From positions 1 to 15,492 of the forward strand of contig CAZXVU010000046.1 in the NCBI GenBank assembly GCA_964644465.1: a DNA stretch of 15,492 nt, in the 5' to 3' direction. Origin of the DNA: CAZXVU01 sp964644465. Its GTDB lineage: Bacteria > Chlamydiota > Chlamydiia > Chlamydiales > SM23-39. Numbering within the stretch: the first letter of the stretch is position 1; each line of letters opens with the position of its first letter. The translations under genes and the position numbers were made by a program. A model generated the notes under the pieces. That model was not told where the DNA came from, did not search any database, and saw nothing but the letters and a program-made list of their open reading frames with translations. Positions 1 through 7,854 of the stretch are shown here, piece by piece.

Positions 1-2
1 TG

Positions 3-263
3 TTTATTGGCGGAGGGGTCGCAAATGTTTGGAATAAGCCGCACGAGGAAAAGCTATTTTTTAAAGGCTACGGAAAGAGTGAAGTAAATATGACTCTAAT
101 GGCCTATTACCGCCATGAACGAATCGTTGAAGATATTGCGGAGTACGGTCATAAGCTGCTTCTGACGAAGGATGGGGGCGCGGACAGGGCAGAGATGTAT
201 AAGCAGTTTATAGCCATGTTTGAACCCCGAGGCGTCGTCGATATAGCCTTGAGCTCCATATGA
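3..263 (+). CDS. APH-family (aminoglycoside/spectinomycin phosphotransferase-like) kinase, C-terminal part
   Basis: This is the last 86 codons of a gene that enters from the left edge; the frame is open from base 3 to the TGA at 261-263. The residues include FIGGG near the edge, then a GYGK.EVN segment and YYRHERIVEDIAEYG, followed by a helical tail ending in a PRGVVDIA segment. This order is typical of the C-terminal lobe of phosphotransferases related to APH(9) spectinomycin kinase and to choline or homoserine kinase-like enzymes. The ATP-binding lobe and the catalytic HGD loop lie outside the window, so activity and substrate cannot be judged. Many members of this family do not act on antibiotics. 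Family assignment is from motif memory and fairly firm; function is open. Confidence 0.7.
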   Translation, partial: FIGGGVANVWNKPHEEKLFFKGYGKSEVNMTLMAYYRHERIVEDIAEYGHKLLLTKDGGADRAEMYKQFIAMFEPRGVVDIALSSI

Positions 264-323
264 GGCTACCTTCTTCAATTAAAGAAAACTTTTACATCCC
301 TAAATGGTGATTTGCAATCTTCT

Positions 324-351
324 TTGTTTATATTCGTCAAACAAGTATAAT
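324..351 (+). promoter_or_regulatory. Candidate sigma70-type promoter of the helicase gene
   Basis: A perfect TATAAT at 346-351 has TTGTTT at 324-329, 16 bases upstream. It lies in the AT-rich gap 264-442, about 90 bases before the helicase start, and leaves a leader of roughly 85 bases. The -35 match is only partial. No strong terminator for the preceding gene is visible; there is only a weak 5-bp inverted repeat at 271-286. Confidence 0.5.
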
Positions 352-442
352 ATATTTTACAATTAAGATTGTGAATCTATCGCTCATCTAATTTGCAATT
401 CTTCAAACGACTATACCAATAAAGCTGGGCAATAGGAACAAT

Positions 443-1687
443 ATGTCATCGACAAAAGAGAAGTCATTCAAAGAACTTGGCCTTATACCTGAACTGCTTA
501 AAGCCATAGAAGAAGAAGGCTATACAGAGCCAACCTCCGTTCAACAGCAAGCAATACCCATTATCCTAGAAGGAGCCGATCTTTTAGCAGGTTCCCAAAC
601 GGGCACAGGGAAAACAGCCGGTTTCACCCTTCCTTTACTCCAGCGCTTATTTGCAAAATCCAAGGAACGATCCCGTCCGGTCCGTGCTCTTATCTTGACT
701 CCGACTCGGGAATTAGCTGCTCAGATTCGAGAGAGCGTTCGCACTTATGGCAAACATTTGCCTTTTAGATCCTCCGTTGTTTTTGGCGGAGTCAGCATCA
801 ATATGCAAATTAAAGAGCTCCGCAGTGGAGTCGATGTTCTGATTGCAACGCCTGGACGCCTTTTGGATCACATTGCTCAAAAGACAGTCGACTTATCAAA
901 AATAGAGATCTTGGTCCTCGACGAAGCGGACCGGATGTTAGACATGGGTTTTATCAATGATATCCGCAAGATTCTCGCCCTTTTACCCAAAGGAAGGCAG
1001 AATCTTTTATTTTCTGCTACTTTCTCCGATGAAATTAAACATCTTGCGCGCGGCTTTCTAAACTCTCCTAAATTGATCGAAGCCACGAAACAGAATAGCA
1101 CTGCAGAGGGAGTATCTCAGGTGATCCATCCGGTCGATAGCAAGCGGAAAAAAAATCTCCTTTCTCATTTAATCAAGTCGGAAAACTGGAAACAGGTACT
1201 CGTTTTTACTCGAACCAAACATGGCGCTAATCGACTCGTTGACCATTTAGAAGACGAAGGAATCCAAGCGGCGGCTATTCATGGGAATAAGAGCCAGGGA
1301 GCCCGCACAAAGGCTTTGGCCGACTTCAAATTGGGAACTGTGAAAGTTCTGGTTGCGACAGACATCGCATCTCGCGGACTCGATATCGACCAGCTTCCCT
1401 ATGTTGTAAATTACGAATTGCCAAACATTCCTGAGAGTTATGTGCACCGGATCGGCCGAACAGGTAGAGCCGGCTGCAAGGGGATTGCGATCTCCCTCGT
1501 CTGCATAGATGAACATGAGTACTTAAGAGATATAGAGAGGCTGCTGAAACAGAGTATTCAGAAAGTGATCATATCAGGCTATGAGCCAGATCCGAGGATT
1601 AAAGCAGAACCCATAGTCAATGGAAGCTCGTTCAGAGGCCAACAAAACCGCGGCAGGCAGCCGTTCAAACGCTCCCACAATAGATAA
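443..1687 (+). CDS. rhlE: DEAD-box ATP-dependent RNA helicase, RhlE type
   Basis: The protein (414 residues) unwinds or remodels RNA using ATP, in the cytosol, typically in ribosome assembly, RNA decay or cold adaptation. All signature motifs are present in order: Q motif with upstream Phe (residues 9-38), Walker A GSQTGTGKT (50-58), PTREL (87-91), TPGR (136-139), DEAD (160-163), SAT (191-193), a VFTRTK segment near 254-259, ATDIASRGLDI (305-315) and HRIGRTGRAG (335-344). The C-terminus is short, Gly/Arg/Gln-rich and basic, as in RhlE, and there is no DbpA- or CsdA-type RNA-binding domain. The ATG follows AGGA at 434-437 with a 5-base spacer. Its stop abuts the stop of the convergent gene with no gap and no visible terminator. 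Confidence 0.93.
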   Translation: MSSTKEKSFKELGLIPELLKAIEEEGYTEPTSVQQQAIPIILEGADLLAGSQTGTGKTAGFTLPLLQRLFAKSKERSRPVRALILTPTRELAAQIRESVRTYGKHLPFRSSVVFGGVSINMQIKELRSGVDVLIATPGRLLDHIAQKTVDLSKIEILVLDEADRMLDMGFINDIRKILALLPKGRQNLLFSATFSDEIKHLARGFLNSPKLIEATKQNSTAEGVSQVIHPVDSKRKKNLLSHLIKSENWKQVLVFTRTKHGANRLVDHLEDEGIQAAAIHGNKSQGARTKALADFKLGTVKVLVATDIASRGLDIDQLPYVVNYELPNIPESYVHRIGRTGRAGCKGIAISLVCIDEHEYLRDIERLLKQSIQKVIISGYEPDPRIKAEPIVNGSSFRGQQNRGRQPFKRSHNR

Positions 1688-2065
1688 TCACTTTCCAAAT
1701 TTTCCCCGAACAGGAAAGGTATCGTAAATCACAGTGATTTTGTGGATGAGCCCTTCATTGGTGAAATCAAAAACATGGACGCCATGAGGGATCAGAAACG
1801 TAGATCCTTCTTGAGTAGCCACCTTGTCAGAAAAATAAACAGCTAAGCGATTCGGATGATGAGAGTCATGAAAAATATTCTTGATCGAGATCTCATTTGC
1901 ACTCGTTGCTTGTTTCAGTAACATTTTGAAAAAATCTGCTGCAGTTGTCGTACCAAAGATGGGATGTACGATCGTTGCATCTTTGGAAAAGAATAGGATC
2001 ACTGCAGAATGGTCTTGTTTTTCAACCGCTTGATAATATTTGCGGATCGTTGCTTCATGAGACAT
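1688..2065 (-). CDS. SnoaL/NTF2-like small protein
   Basis: The 125-residue protein has the pattern of the NTF2-like fold (SnoaL or ketosteroid isomerase-like). An N-terminal helix pair, ATIRKYYQAVEKQD, is followed by a FFSKDATIVHPIFG strand-turn, then a helix and alternating beta strands ending in a segment with IYDTFPVRGKF. Such proteins bind small hydrophobic ligands, act as isomerases or cyclases, or serve as dimeric scaffolds; nothing here fixes the substrate. Its ATG lies 11 bases inside the end of the upstream MFS gene on the same strand, so the two are probably translated from one message. This suggests an accessory role alongside the transporter, such as handling a compound that is exported, but that is inference. 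Confidence 0.7.
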   Translation of the reverse strand: MSHEATIRKYYQAVEKQDHSAVILFFSKDATIVHPIFGTTTAADFFKMLLKQATSANEISIKNIFHDSHHPNRLAVYFSDKVATQEGSTFLIPHGVHVFDFTNEGLIHKITVIYDTFPVRGKFGK

Positions 2066-3395
2066 GTTGTTCCGTCTTCTTTTTTAGACCCATCGAGAAT
2101 AGGATACCCAGAATCGCGATCGCGACGAGAACCCAGGCTCCCTGGGAGTAAATGCCGTGGATTCGAAAAGCAGTTCCCGCAATCGTCAGCCCGAGAGTGC
2201 CGCCGATCTCTTGGACAGTGGTAAAGGCTCCGGCAGCCAAGCCGGCAGAATCGCGTGGAATAGAAGATACAGCCGATGTAATGGACGGCCCCCAGGCAAT
2301 CACCCAGCCAATGCCGAAGCAAAAAGCCGCTATGATAGGAAGGCTGAGAGTGTGAGGATTAAAAAAGAGCTGGATGATACCTGAGAGAGTGAAAATGAGA
2401 AATCCAGTGATCATCAGAAATTTAGGTTCTGTTTTGTTGTACAATTTTCCAATCGTTGAGGAAAAAAGAACCACAGGCCCAGTCACAAGAAGCATAAGAA
2501 GCCCAGTATTAAAAGGAGTGAGTCCGTGTACATTTTGAAGGTAATAGGGCAAAAGGAAAAAATCTCCCCACACAAAGGCTACGATACAAAAGTTGGCGAG
2601 TGTGGAGAGGAGAAAGGTGCGGCGGAAAAAAAAGTCGGGGCGGATGATAGGCGACTCTGACTTCCTTTCGGAGAGAATAAAAAGAGTCAAAGAGACGGCG
2701 AAGAGAGCCAACGTCCAAAGTACTTTCCAGCCCCATTCCGGTGCCTGCATGATCGTCACTACGAGAGATCCGATTGTGAGAATGAGCAGGAACACCCCTA
2801 GGAAATCTATTTTTGCAGTTGTATGAGTGCTTTTCGATTCTGCTACAAATCTGAGCATGATGAAAAGACCGATAATAGCGATGGGGACATTGATAAAAAA
2901 GATCCAGCGCCATCCCAATGTTTCAAGGACGATCCCTCCCACAATAGGACCAATGCCTAAAGAGATACTGGCAAGAGTGGCCCAAATCCCAATCGCTTGC
3001 GACCTCTTTTCTTCTGGATAGAGATGGGAAAGGAGCGCCTGAGAAATGGGAATGATGATGGCCCCGCCCATCCCTTGAATAGCTTGTGAGACGATGATCC
3101 AGCTCAATTTGGGCGCGAAACCAGAAACGATAGATGCAACGCAGACAAAGATCGTGCCAATAAAGTAGAGGCGGCGTCTTCCATGGACATCGGCCAACTT
3201 ACCCATTGTGACCATGAGGACCGAGAGGAAAATTCCAAAGGCATTGAGCACCCATTGTAATTCCGCAACACTCGCATTGAATTGCTTCTGCAATGTGGAC
3301 ATCGCCATATTGACGATCGAAAAGTTCATTCCGACAGCCATGATCGGCAATGCAATCCCAAGAATCGCTAATCCTCTCTGCATTGAAGGGCGCAT
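2055..3395 (-). CDS. MFS drug exporter, DHA2 (EmrB/QacA) type, 14 helices
   Basis: The protein (446 residues) is an inner-membrane proton-coupled transporter. I count 14 hydrophobic segments, the DHA2 arrangement. The loop 2-3 motif GKLADVHGRRR follows helix 2, and the antiporter motif C region in helix 5 contains GIGPIVGG, followed by GWRWIFFINVPI, a hallmark of the EmrB/QacA group. It is slightly shorter than QacA because the central and C-terminal loops are small. The start is supported by AAAGGA about 6 bases upstream of ATG on the minus strand. It is divergent from the next transporter gene (47-base gap) and overlaps the start of the SnoaL-like gene. The substrate is unknown; drugs, detergents or metabolites are all possible. 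No EmrA-type partner is visible. Confidence 0.85.
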   Translation of the reverse strand: MRPSMQRGLAILGIALPIMAVGMNFSIVNMAMSTLQKQFNASVAELQWVLNAFGIFLSVLMVTMGKLADVHGRRRLYFIGTIFVCVASIVSGFAPKLSWIIVSQAIQGMGGAIIIPISQALLSHLYPEEKRSQAIGIWATLASISLGIGPIVGGIVLETLGWRWIFFINVPIAIIGLFIMLRFVAESKSTHTTAKIDFLGVFLLILTIGSLVVTIMQAPEWGWKVLWTLALFAVSLTLFILSERKSESPIIRPDFFFRRTFLLSTLANFCIVAFVWGDFFLLPYYLQNVHGLTPFNTGLLMLLVTGPVVLFSSTIGKLYNKTEPKFLMITGFLIFTLSGIIQLFFNPHTLSLPIIAAFCFGIGWVIAWGPSITSAVSSIPRDSAGLAAGAFTTVQEIGGTLGLTIAGTAFRIHGIYSQGAWVLVAIAILGILFSMGLKKKTEQHVS

Positions 3396-3442
3396 ACTCT
3401 TTCCTTTAATTTAAAAATTAGTCTGTAGCATAGTCCCTTTTT

Positions 3443-4609
3443 ATGAAGCTGTCCAAATCAAAAGCATTTAACTTCGTATTGATTTTAGGATTTGTCAATC
3501 TATTTGCCGATATAACCTATGAAGGAGCGAGCAGTATCAATGGCCCTTTTTTAGGGATGTTAGGAGCCAGCGCCGCAGCCATCGGCGCCATCGCAGGGAT
3601 CGGAGAATTCCTTGGCTACAGCCTCCGTTCTGTCTCAGGATACATTAGCGATAAATCGGGTAAATACTGGCTCATCACATTCATCGGGTATGCGATCAAT
3701 CTCCTCGCTGTTCCAGCGCTTGCTTTGGTGGGAAACTGGCAATGGGCGGGATTTTTCATCATCGCAGAGCGGGTGGGAAGGGCCATCCGCAAGCCTACCG
3801 TGGAAGCGATGCTGTCCTATACGACGGGGACTTTAGGCAGAGGATGGGTCTACGCTGTCAATACAGCGCTGGACCAGACAGGAGCGACGATTGGCCCTCT
3901 TTTGATGTCTTTGGTCCTGTTTATGAAAGGAAGCTATCGGATGGGGTACGCAGTGCTTCTGATTTCCGCATTGCTAGCCCTGGCCACTCTGGTTGTAGCT
4001 CGATTTTTTTTCCCTGACCCCTCTCGGTTAGAGGTTGTTCCTACTGCAAAACTCAAAGGATTTACATCAGCTTATTGGCTCTATGTAACGGCTGGTGCAA
4101 GCGTTGCAGCGGGCTTGGTCAGCTTTGAGCTCATTTCATACCATTTTTCGACTGCAAAGGTAGTGGGAGTAGATTGGATTCCTCTTTTCTTTGCATTAGC
4201 TATGGGAGTCGATGCGATCGCGAGTTTGATCTTAGGCAGATTGTTCGATCGGATTGGGCTATCTATTGTTCTCATCGCCTTCTTTCTCTCCGCTTTTTTT
4301 GCGCCTTTCGTTTTTTTAGGGAATTTCTCAATGGCCATCATCGGAATGATACTCTGGGGAATTGGATTTGGGGCTCAAGATACGCTTTTAAAAGCGATCA
4401 TTGCAGGAGTCATGCCGGAGGGCAAAAGAAATCTGGCCTTCGGTCTTTTTTATGTAGGCTACGGTTTTGGTTGGCTATTTGGCAGCGTCACTACCGGTTT
4501 GCTTTATGGCGTATCCTTGTATCTTCTCGTTGCTTTTTCTGCTGCGTCTCAGCTAATCTCGCTTCCGTTTTTCGCAATGGCTAGAAAGCATGAAAAAAAG
4601 CAAGCCTAA
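3443..4609 (+). CDS. MFS transporter, uncharacterised family, first gene of the amino-sugar operon
   Basis: The 388-residue protein has about 11-12 membrane helices and MFS-like Gly-rich helices. A conserved-looking stretch, GRAIRKPTVEAMLSYTTG followed by GRGWVYAVNTALDQTGATIGP, lies near residues 110-155. I recognise this as typical of a bacterial and archaeal MFS family without a well-defined substrate. It lies 19 bases upstream of the double-SIS gene in the same direction, so an importer of a sugar or of the substrate of this operon is a reasonable guess. No Shine-Dalgarno site precedes the ATG (the bases before it are C- and T-rich) and the gap to the divergent gene is only 47 bases, so the message may be leaderless or poorly translated. 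Transporter call is firm; substrate is not known. Confidence 0.8.
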   Translation: MKLSKSKAFNFVLILGFVNLFADITYEGASSINGPFLGMLGASAAAIGAIAGIGEFLGYSLRSVSGYISDKSGKYWLITFIGYAINLLAVPALALVGNWQWAGFFIIAERVGRAIRKPTVEAMLSYTTGTLGRGWVYAVNTALDQTGATIGPLLMSLVLFMKGSYRMGYAVLLISALLALATLVVARFFFPDPSRLEVVPTAKLKGFTSAYWLYVTAGASVAAGLVSFELISYHFSTAKVVGVDWIPLFFALAMGVDAIASLILGRLFDRIGLSIVLIAFFLSAFFAPFVFLGNFSMAIIGMILWGIGFGAQDTLLKAIIAGVMPEGKRNLAFGLFYVGYGFGWLFGSVTTGLLYGVSLYLLVAFSAASQLISLPFFAMARKHEKKQA

Positions 4610-4628
4610 ATCTTGAGATAGCAACAGT

Positions 4629-6488
4629 ATGACCTTACCTGTGACAATGAAGAGTACGGTTGATCAAACCGTTCAAAATGATGTTGAAGATCAGTATCTC
4701 GCAACTCTACCCAACGGGTTTCTCCCATTTGTAGAATTTGAAAAAGAGTTTGCTCTCGGCTCCACTTCGACAGAACAGCTCCATCCGATCACAAAATCAC
4801 TGAGCCAGGTGATGCATAAAAGCGTATCTGAGGGGCTAGGACTTCTCCTCTCCGTTGATGAAGGCTCTGCAGAAGGACTAGAGCGCTTTATCCCTTCCAT
4901 CGAAACTTTGGCTCCTCTATTGGCAGAAAAAGTAAGGATGGGGGGAAGAATATTTCTCGTGGGATCAGGATCCAGCGGACGAATGGCTGTGGATATTGCT
5001 GCAAAAACCAGCTTGGTATTTCCTCAAGTAGATGTGCGAGGGATCATCGCTGGCGGGGATTCGGCTTTGATTCGGGCGAAAGAAGGATTTGAAGATTCCG
5101 AAACCGATGGAGCGGCTGCGTTAAAAGAAGCTCATTTGGGGCTTAAAGATACCGTCATCTTAATCTCTGCAAGCGGCTCAGCCTCATTTAACGTAGGTTG
5201 CGGTCATTTTTCTGCCGATAAGGGCGCAAATGTGCTCTATTTTTACAATAGTAAGAACATCCCTTCTAGAACGCAGAAGCTGTTTGAACGCCAGATGAAT
5301 CCTGCGATACCTCTTTGCATAGATGTCGGCCCTCAAGCAATTGCAGGATCCACTCGTTTGCAAGGTGCGACTTTAGCGGAAGCCTGTCTAGGAGCTCTTT
5401 TAGGAAGCGTATGTTACTTGAGTCAAGATAAGGAGCTTTTAGCTAAAGAATATCCGATCGATGTATTGGCCAAAATGAGAGAAGGGATTGCGCTCATAAG
5501 AAGTCATTTAGAGAGCCTTGAGAAGTTTGTAAAAATAGAAGCGGAAATTTTTTCAGATCCTCGTTCCAATTTTAAACAGTTAAGAGATGTTTCCGATCAG
5601 GGGTATGTTACCTTTGTTGCTCCAGAAGAGAGCATGCGTGAAGTGTTAGTCGATTCTACTGAAGCATCACCCACATTTTCTACCAATCCAATCCGTCGGG
5701 AAACAGAAAACCATAAAAAAAGGGCAGAATTCCGTTCCTACTTACTTGGACAAGAAGAGAACAGGGAAGCTTGGAAAGCTCTTTTGGGAAGAGATGTTCA
5801 CCCATTGGATGTAAAGGATACGGAAGACTTTCTTCTTGCTTGCGAAGCAGAAGGGATTAATTCTTTCCAGAAACGCCCTAAAGGAAAAGGGAATTTTGTC
5901 ATCGGAGTTGTCAAACTAAAAGAAGCCCAGCCGCTTCCTGAAAAGTTGATCCATGTTTTAGAAGCTGCCAAAAAAGAAGGAGGATCTATTGGGCTTATAG
6001 TGATTTGCAATGGGAAATTGAAGGAAGGAAAAGAGTTAGGTGATGCCGTTTTAATCCTAGAAAACGTTCCTCAGGATGCTCTAGGAATTGCTGAGACGCT
6101 TGTTCTGAAGCAGACGCTAAATTTAATCTCCAATGGCTCCATGATCCTTATGAATAAAGTTCACGGCAATCAAATGATTGATGTCCGAGCTTCAAACAAA
6201 AAACTGATCGATCGGTGTATTCGGCTGATTAAAGAAATTTGGAGTGAATACCACCCCGATTTTCCTCTTAATGATAAAGTTCTTTATCATTTTATTGCTC
6301 ATGTGAGTGCAATCAAAAAATCTTATGAAGAGAAAGGGATCTACACACCCTCCGTAGTTAAAATTGTGTTAGCCATGGTTTCTCTTAAAAAAATACCCGA
6401 GAATTTTCAGGAAGTCGTTGAGTTTCTTAATAAAAGAGAAGAAAGGATAGATTGGATAGGCGAGGGAAGAGGTTTCTTATGGCATTGA
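4629..6488 (+). CDS. Double-SIS protein of the MurQ / glucokinase regulatory protein (GKRP) type
   Basis: The protein has 619 residues, about twice MurQ (near 300) and equal to animal GKRP (near 625). The first SIS domain (about 103-262) carries GSGSSGR (112-118), IIAGGDSA (139-146), EGFED (152-156), SASGSASF (180-187) and GPQAIAGSTR (234-243), all sugar-phosphate loop motifs of MurQ and GKRP. A second SIS-like half (about 320-510) begins with VDSTEASPTFSTNPIRR (341-357), a GKRP-type segment. A helical lid follows NQMIDVRASNKKL (514-526). MurQ cleaves the lactyl ether of MurNAc-6-phosphate using Glu83 and Glu114 (E. coli numbering). Glu114 aligns with Glu155 here, but Glu83 aligns with Lys126, so etherase activity is doubtful. 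A sugar-phosphate-sensing regulator of the kinase encoded next is the better guess. It is cytosolic, with no signal peptide. The ribosome binding site is weak; an ATG six codons later at 4647 is an alternative start. Confidence 0.82.
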   Translation: MTLPVTMKSTVDQTVQNDVEDQYLATLPNGFLPFVEFEKEFALGSTSTEQLHPITKSLSQVMHKSVSEGLGLLLSVDEGSAEGLERFIPSIETLAPLLAEKVRMGGRIFLVGSGSSGRMAVDIAAKTSLVFPQVDVRGIIAGGDSALIRAKEGFEDSETDGAAALKEAHLGLKDTVILISASGSASFNVGCGHFSADKGANVLYFYNSKNIPSRTQKLFERQMNPAIPLCIDVGPQAIAGSTRLQGATLAEACLGALLGSVCYLSQDKELLAKEYPIDVLAKMREGIALIRSHLESLEKFVKIEAEIFSDPRSNFKQLRDVSDQGYVTFVAPEESMREVLVDSTEASPTFSTNPIRRETENHKKRAEFRSYLLGQEENREAWKALLGRDVHPLDVKDTEDFLLACEAEGINSFQKRPKGKGNFVIGVVKLKEAQPLPEKLIHVLEAAKKEGGSIGLIVICNGKLKEGKELGDAVLILENVPQDALGIAETLVLKQTLNLISNGSMILMNKVHGNQMIDVRASNKKLIDRCIRLIKEIWSEYHPDFPLNDKVLYHFIAHVSAIKKSYEEKGIYTPSVVKIVLAMVSLKKIPENFQEVVEFLNKREERIDWIGEGRGFLWH

Positions 6489-7462
6489 TGGCGACAGCAG
6501 CTTCTGTAGAAGTGCATGCGGCAACAGAATATACTTTTTGTATCGATGGAGGAGGATCTAAGACCTTGCTCCAAATCATCGATTCGATAGGGAATATCGT
6601 TCCGATTCTTAGAAAAGGAGCGGAGGCTCTAGCTATAGAAGCGGGACCATCGAATATCAATTCGGTGAAAAAAGAGGGTGTCAGAACGGCCTTACGAGAC
6701 CTCTTTGAAGGTCTTCAAGTAGGTCAGGATCCAAGAGATCTTAAAGACATCATGAAATCTTCTCGCGTCGTTGCTGGAATGGCGGGAGTTTCCCTCGCGC
6801 AGAATCATGAAGCAGTTGTTTCACTCTTCGAAGAAATAGGGTGGGATAAAGAGAAACTCCTCCTCTTAACAGATGTAGAACTTGCCGTGCGCCTGATCAA
6901 AGGCAATGGAGTGGTTCTCATTTCTGGTACGGGATCCATTTGTTACGCGGTGAAAGATGGGGTGAGACAGCGCGTTGGAGGCCTCGGGCGCATTTTAGGC
7001 GACGAAGGAAGTGGATATCAAATCGGTCTTCAAGCGATTCGAGCAGGGTTAGCTGAAGAATTTGGTTATGGGAAGCCAACGAGCTTGACTGCTGCTTTAA
7101 GGACCCTTTTTCAAGTCGATGAATTGAAAACGCTTTTCCCAAAGATTAATTCCTTAGAGATGTCCTCTGCAGAAATTTCAAGCGCAGCTCCTTTAGTCTT
7201 TGAAAAAGCTCATGAAAATGATCCCGTGGCTGCAGAGATCATTTCCAGAGCCTCTGAAGATTTGCGGCAGATGGTAGAGACTGCTTTAAAAGTCTCTCAG
7301 CTGAGCGATTGCGAACTCCATCTTTGGGGAGGGACTTTTAAGGGGCAATTAGCAAATCCAATCATTGAGAGACTGAGTAAAGAACTCAGTCGAATTACTG
7401 TCGTCAACAAATCGAATGAAAATGGTACTGTGAGTTATGCTAAAACTCTTCAGGAAAAATGA
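6479..7462 (+). CDS. BadF/BadG-type sugar kinase (N-acetylglucosamine / MurNAc kinase-like)
   Basis: ATPase-fold sugar kinase of the ASKHA superfamily, like mammalian NAGK and clostridial MurK, which phosphorylate GlcNAc and MurNAc. With the ATG at 6479 it has 327 residues: phosphate-1 loop DGGGSKT (23-29), a GPSNIN segment, AGMAG, TDVELA, ISGTGS (phosphate-2), GGLGRILGDEGSGYQIG, and LWGGTF near the C-terminus. The start is uncertain. ATG 6479 has AAGAGG six bases upstream and overlaps the double-SIS gene by 10 bases; a TTG at 6452 (AGGA four bases upstream) would add MDRRGKRFL and create a signal-peptide-like N-terminus ending VHA/A. The overlap implies coupled translation with the SIS protein. 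Its 3' end overlaps the thioesterase by ATGA. Kinase family is firm; the sugar, GlcNAc or MurNAc or another, is inferred. Confidence 0.83.
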   Translation: MALMATAASVEVHAATEYTFCIDGGGSKTLLQIIDSIGNIVPILRKGAEALAIEAGPSNINSVKKEGVRTALRDLFEGLQVGQDPRDLKDIMKSSRVVAGMAGVSLAQNHEAVVSLFEEIGWDKEKLLLLTDVELAVRLIKGNGVVLISGTGSICYAVKDGVRQRVGGLGRILGDEGSGYQIGLQAIRAGLAEEFGYGKPTSLTAALRTLFQVDELKTLFPKINSLEMSSAEISSAAPLVFEKAHENDPVAAEIISRASEDLRQMVETALKVSQLSDCELHLWGGTFKGQLANPIIERLSKELSRITVVNKSNENGTVSYAKTLQEK

Positions 7463-7854
7463 AAAAACTTGAACTGATCGATGATCAACGCTGTTTTGCC
7501 TGCGGGTTAGAGAATCCGGATGGTTTGCGTTTAGTCTGGCATGTCGAGGGGCAAACCATGACGACGCAATTTATTCCGCCGCCAAAATATCAAGGGTGGA
7601 AAGGGATTGTGCATGGAGGCATTCTGGCAACGCTTCTAGACGAAGCCATGACGCGGCTGGCTGGAATCATCTTTGGCGGAGCAGTCACCGCGGAAATGAC
7701 AGTCCGTTATGTGGCTCCTGCGCGCATCGGGGAATTGCTGAATGTAGTCGGCGAAATTGTCAAAGGATCCCGAATCATTGAGATGAAAGCTTCCATCACG
7801 AATGAAGCCGGAACTCTCATTGCCCATGCAACAGGAAAAGCGGTAAAAATATGA
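7459..7854 (+). CDS. PaaI/YiiD-like hotdog-fold thioesterase
   Basis: The 131-residue protein belongs to the acyl-CoA thioesterase superfamily with a single hotdog domain. An N-terminal CFACGLENPDGLRL motif (12-25) typical of the PaaI-like subfamily is followed by VHGGILATLLDEAM (51-64), the central hotdog helix with its HGG turn and acidic catalytic candidates Asp61 and Glu62. Then come the strands VTAEMTVRYVAPARIGE. Such enzymes hydrolyse acyl- or aroyl-CoA; the acyl group cannot be predicted. It lacks a signal peptide, so it acts in the cytosol. Its ATG overlaps the kinase stop as ATGA, with AGGA at 7452-7455, and its own stop overlaps the next start in the same way, showing a translationally coupled run of three genes. 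The link between a thioesterase and sugar-kinase metabolism is not obvious. Confidence 0.85.
   Translation: MKKLELIDDQRCFACGLENPDGLRLVWHVEGQTMTTQFIPPPKYQGWKGIVHGGILATLLDEAMTRLAGIIFGGAVTAEMTVRYVAPARIGELLNVVGEIVKGSRIIEMKASITNEAGTLIAHATGKAVKI

Noticed and set aside
1999..2322. 107-codon minus-strand open frame spanning the exporter and SnoaL junction
   Set aside because: Frame shadow over two well-supported genes; Arg/Cys-rich composition.
2509..2913. 134-codon minus-strand open frame inside the DHA2 exporter
   Set aside because: Shadow of the transporter in another frame, His/Arg/Cys-rich, no start signal, while the transporter frame has clear helices and motifs.
4174..4584. 136-codon plus-strand frame inside the second MFS gene
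   Set aside because: Out-of-frame reading of the transporter; Ser, Arg, Cys and Phe-rich with no motif.
4629..6488. Plain murQ etherase annotation
   Set aside because: Twice the MurQ length and Lys at the catalytic Glu83 position, so the gene symbol murQ would mislead.
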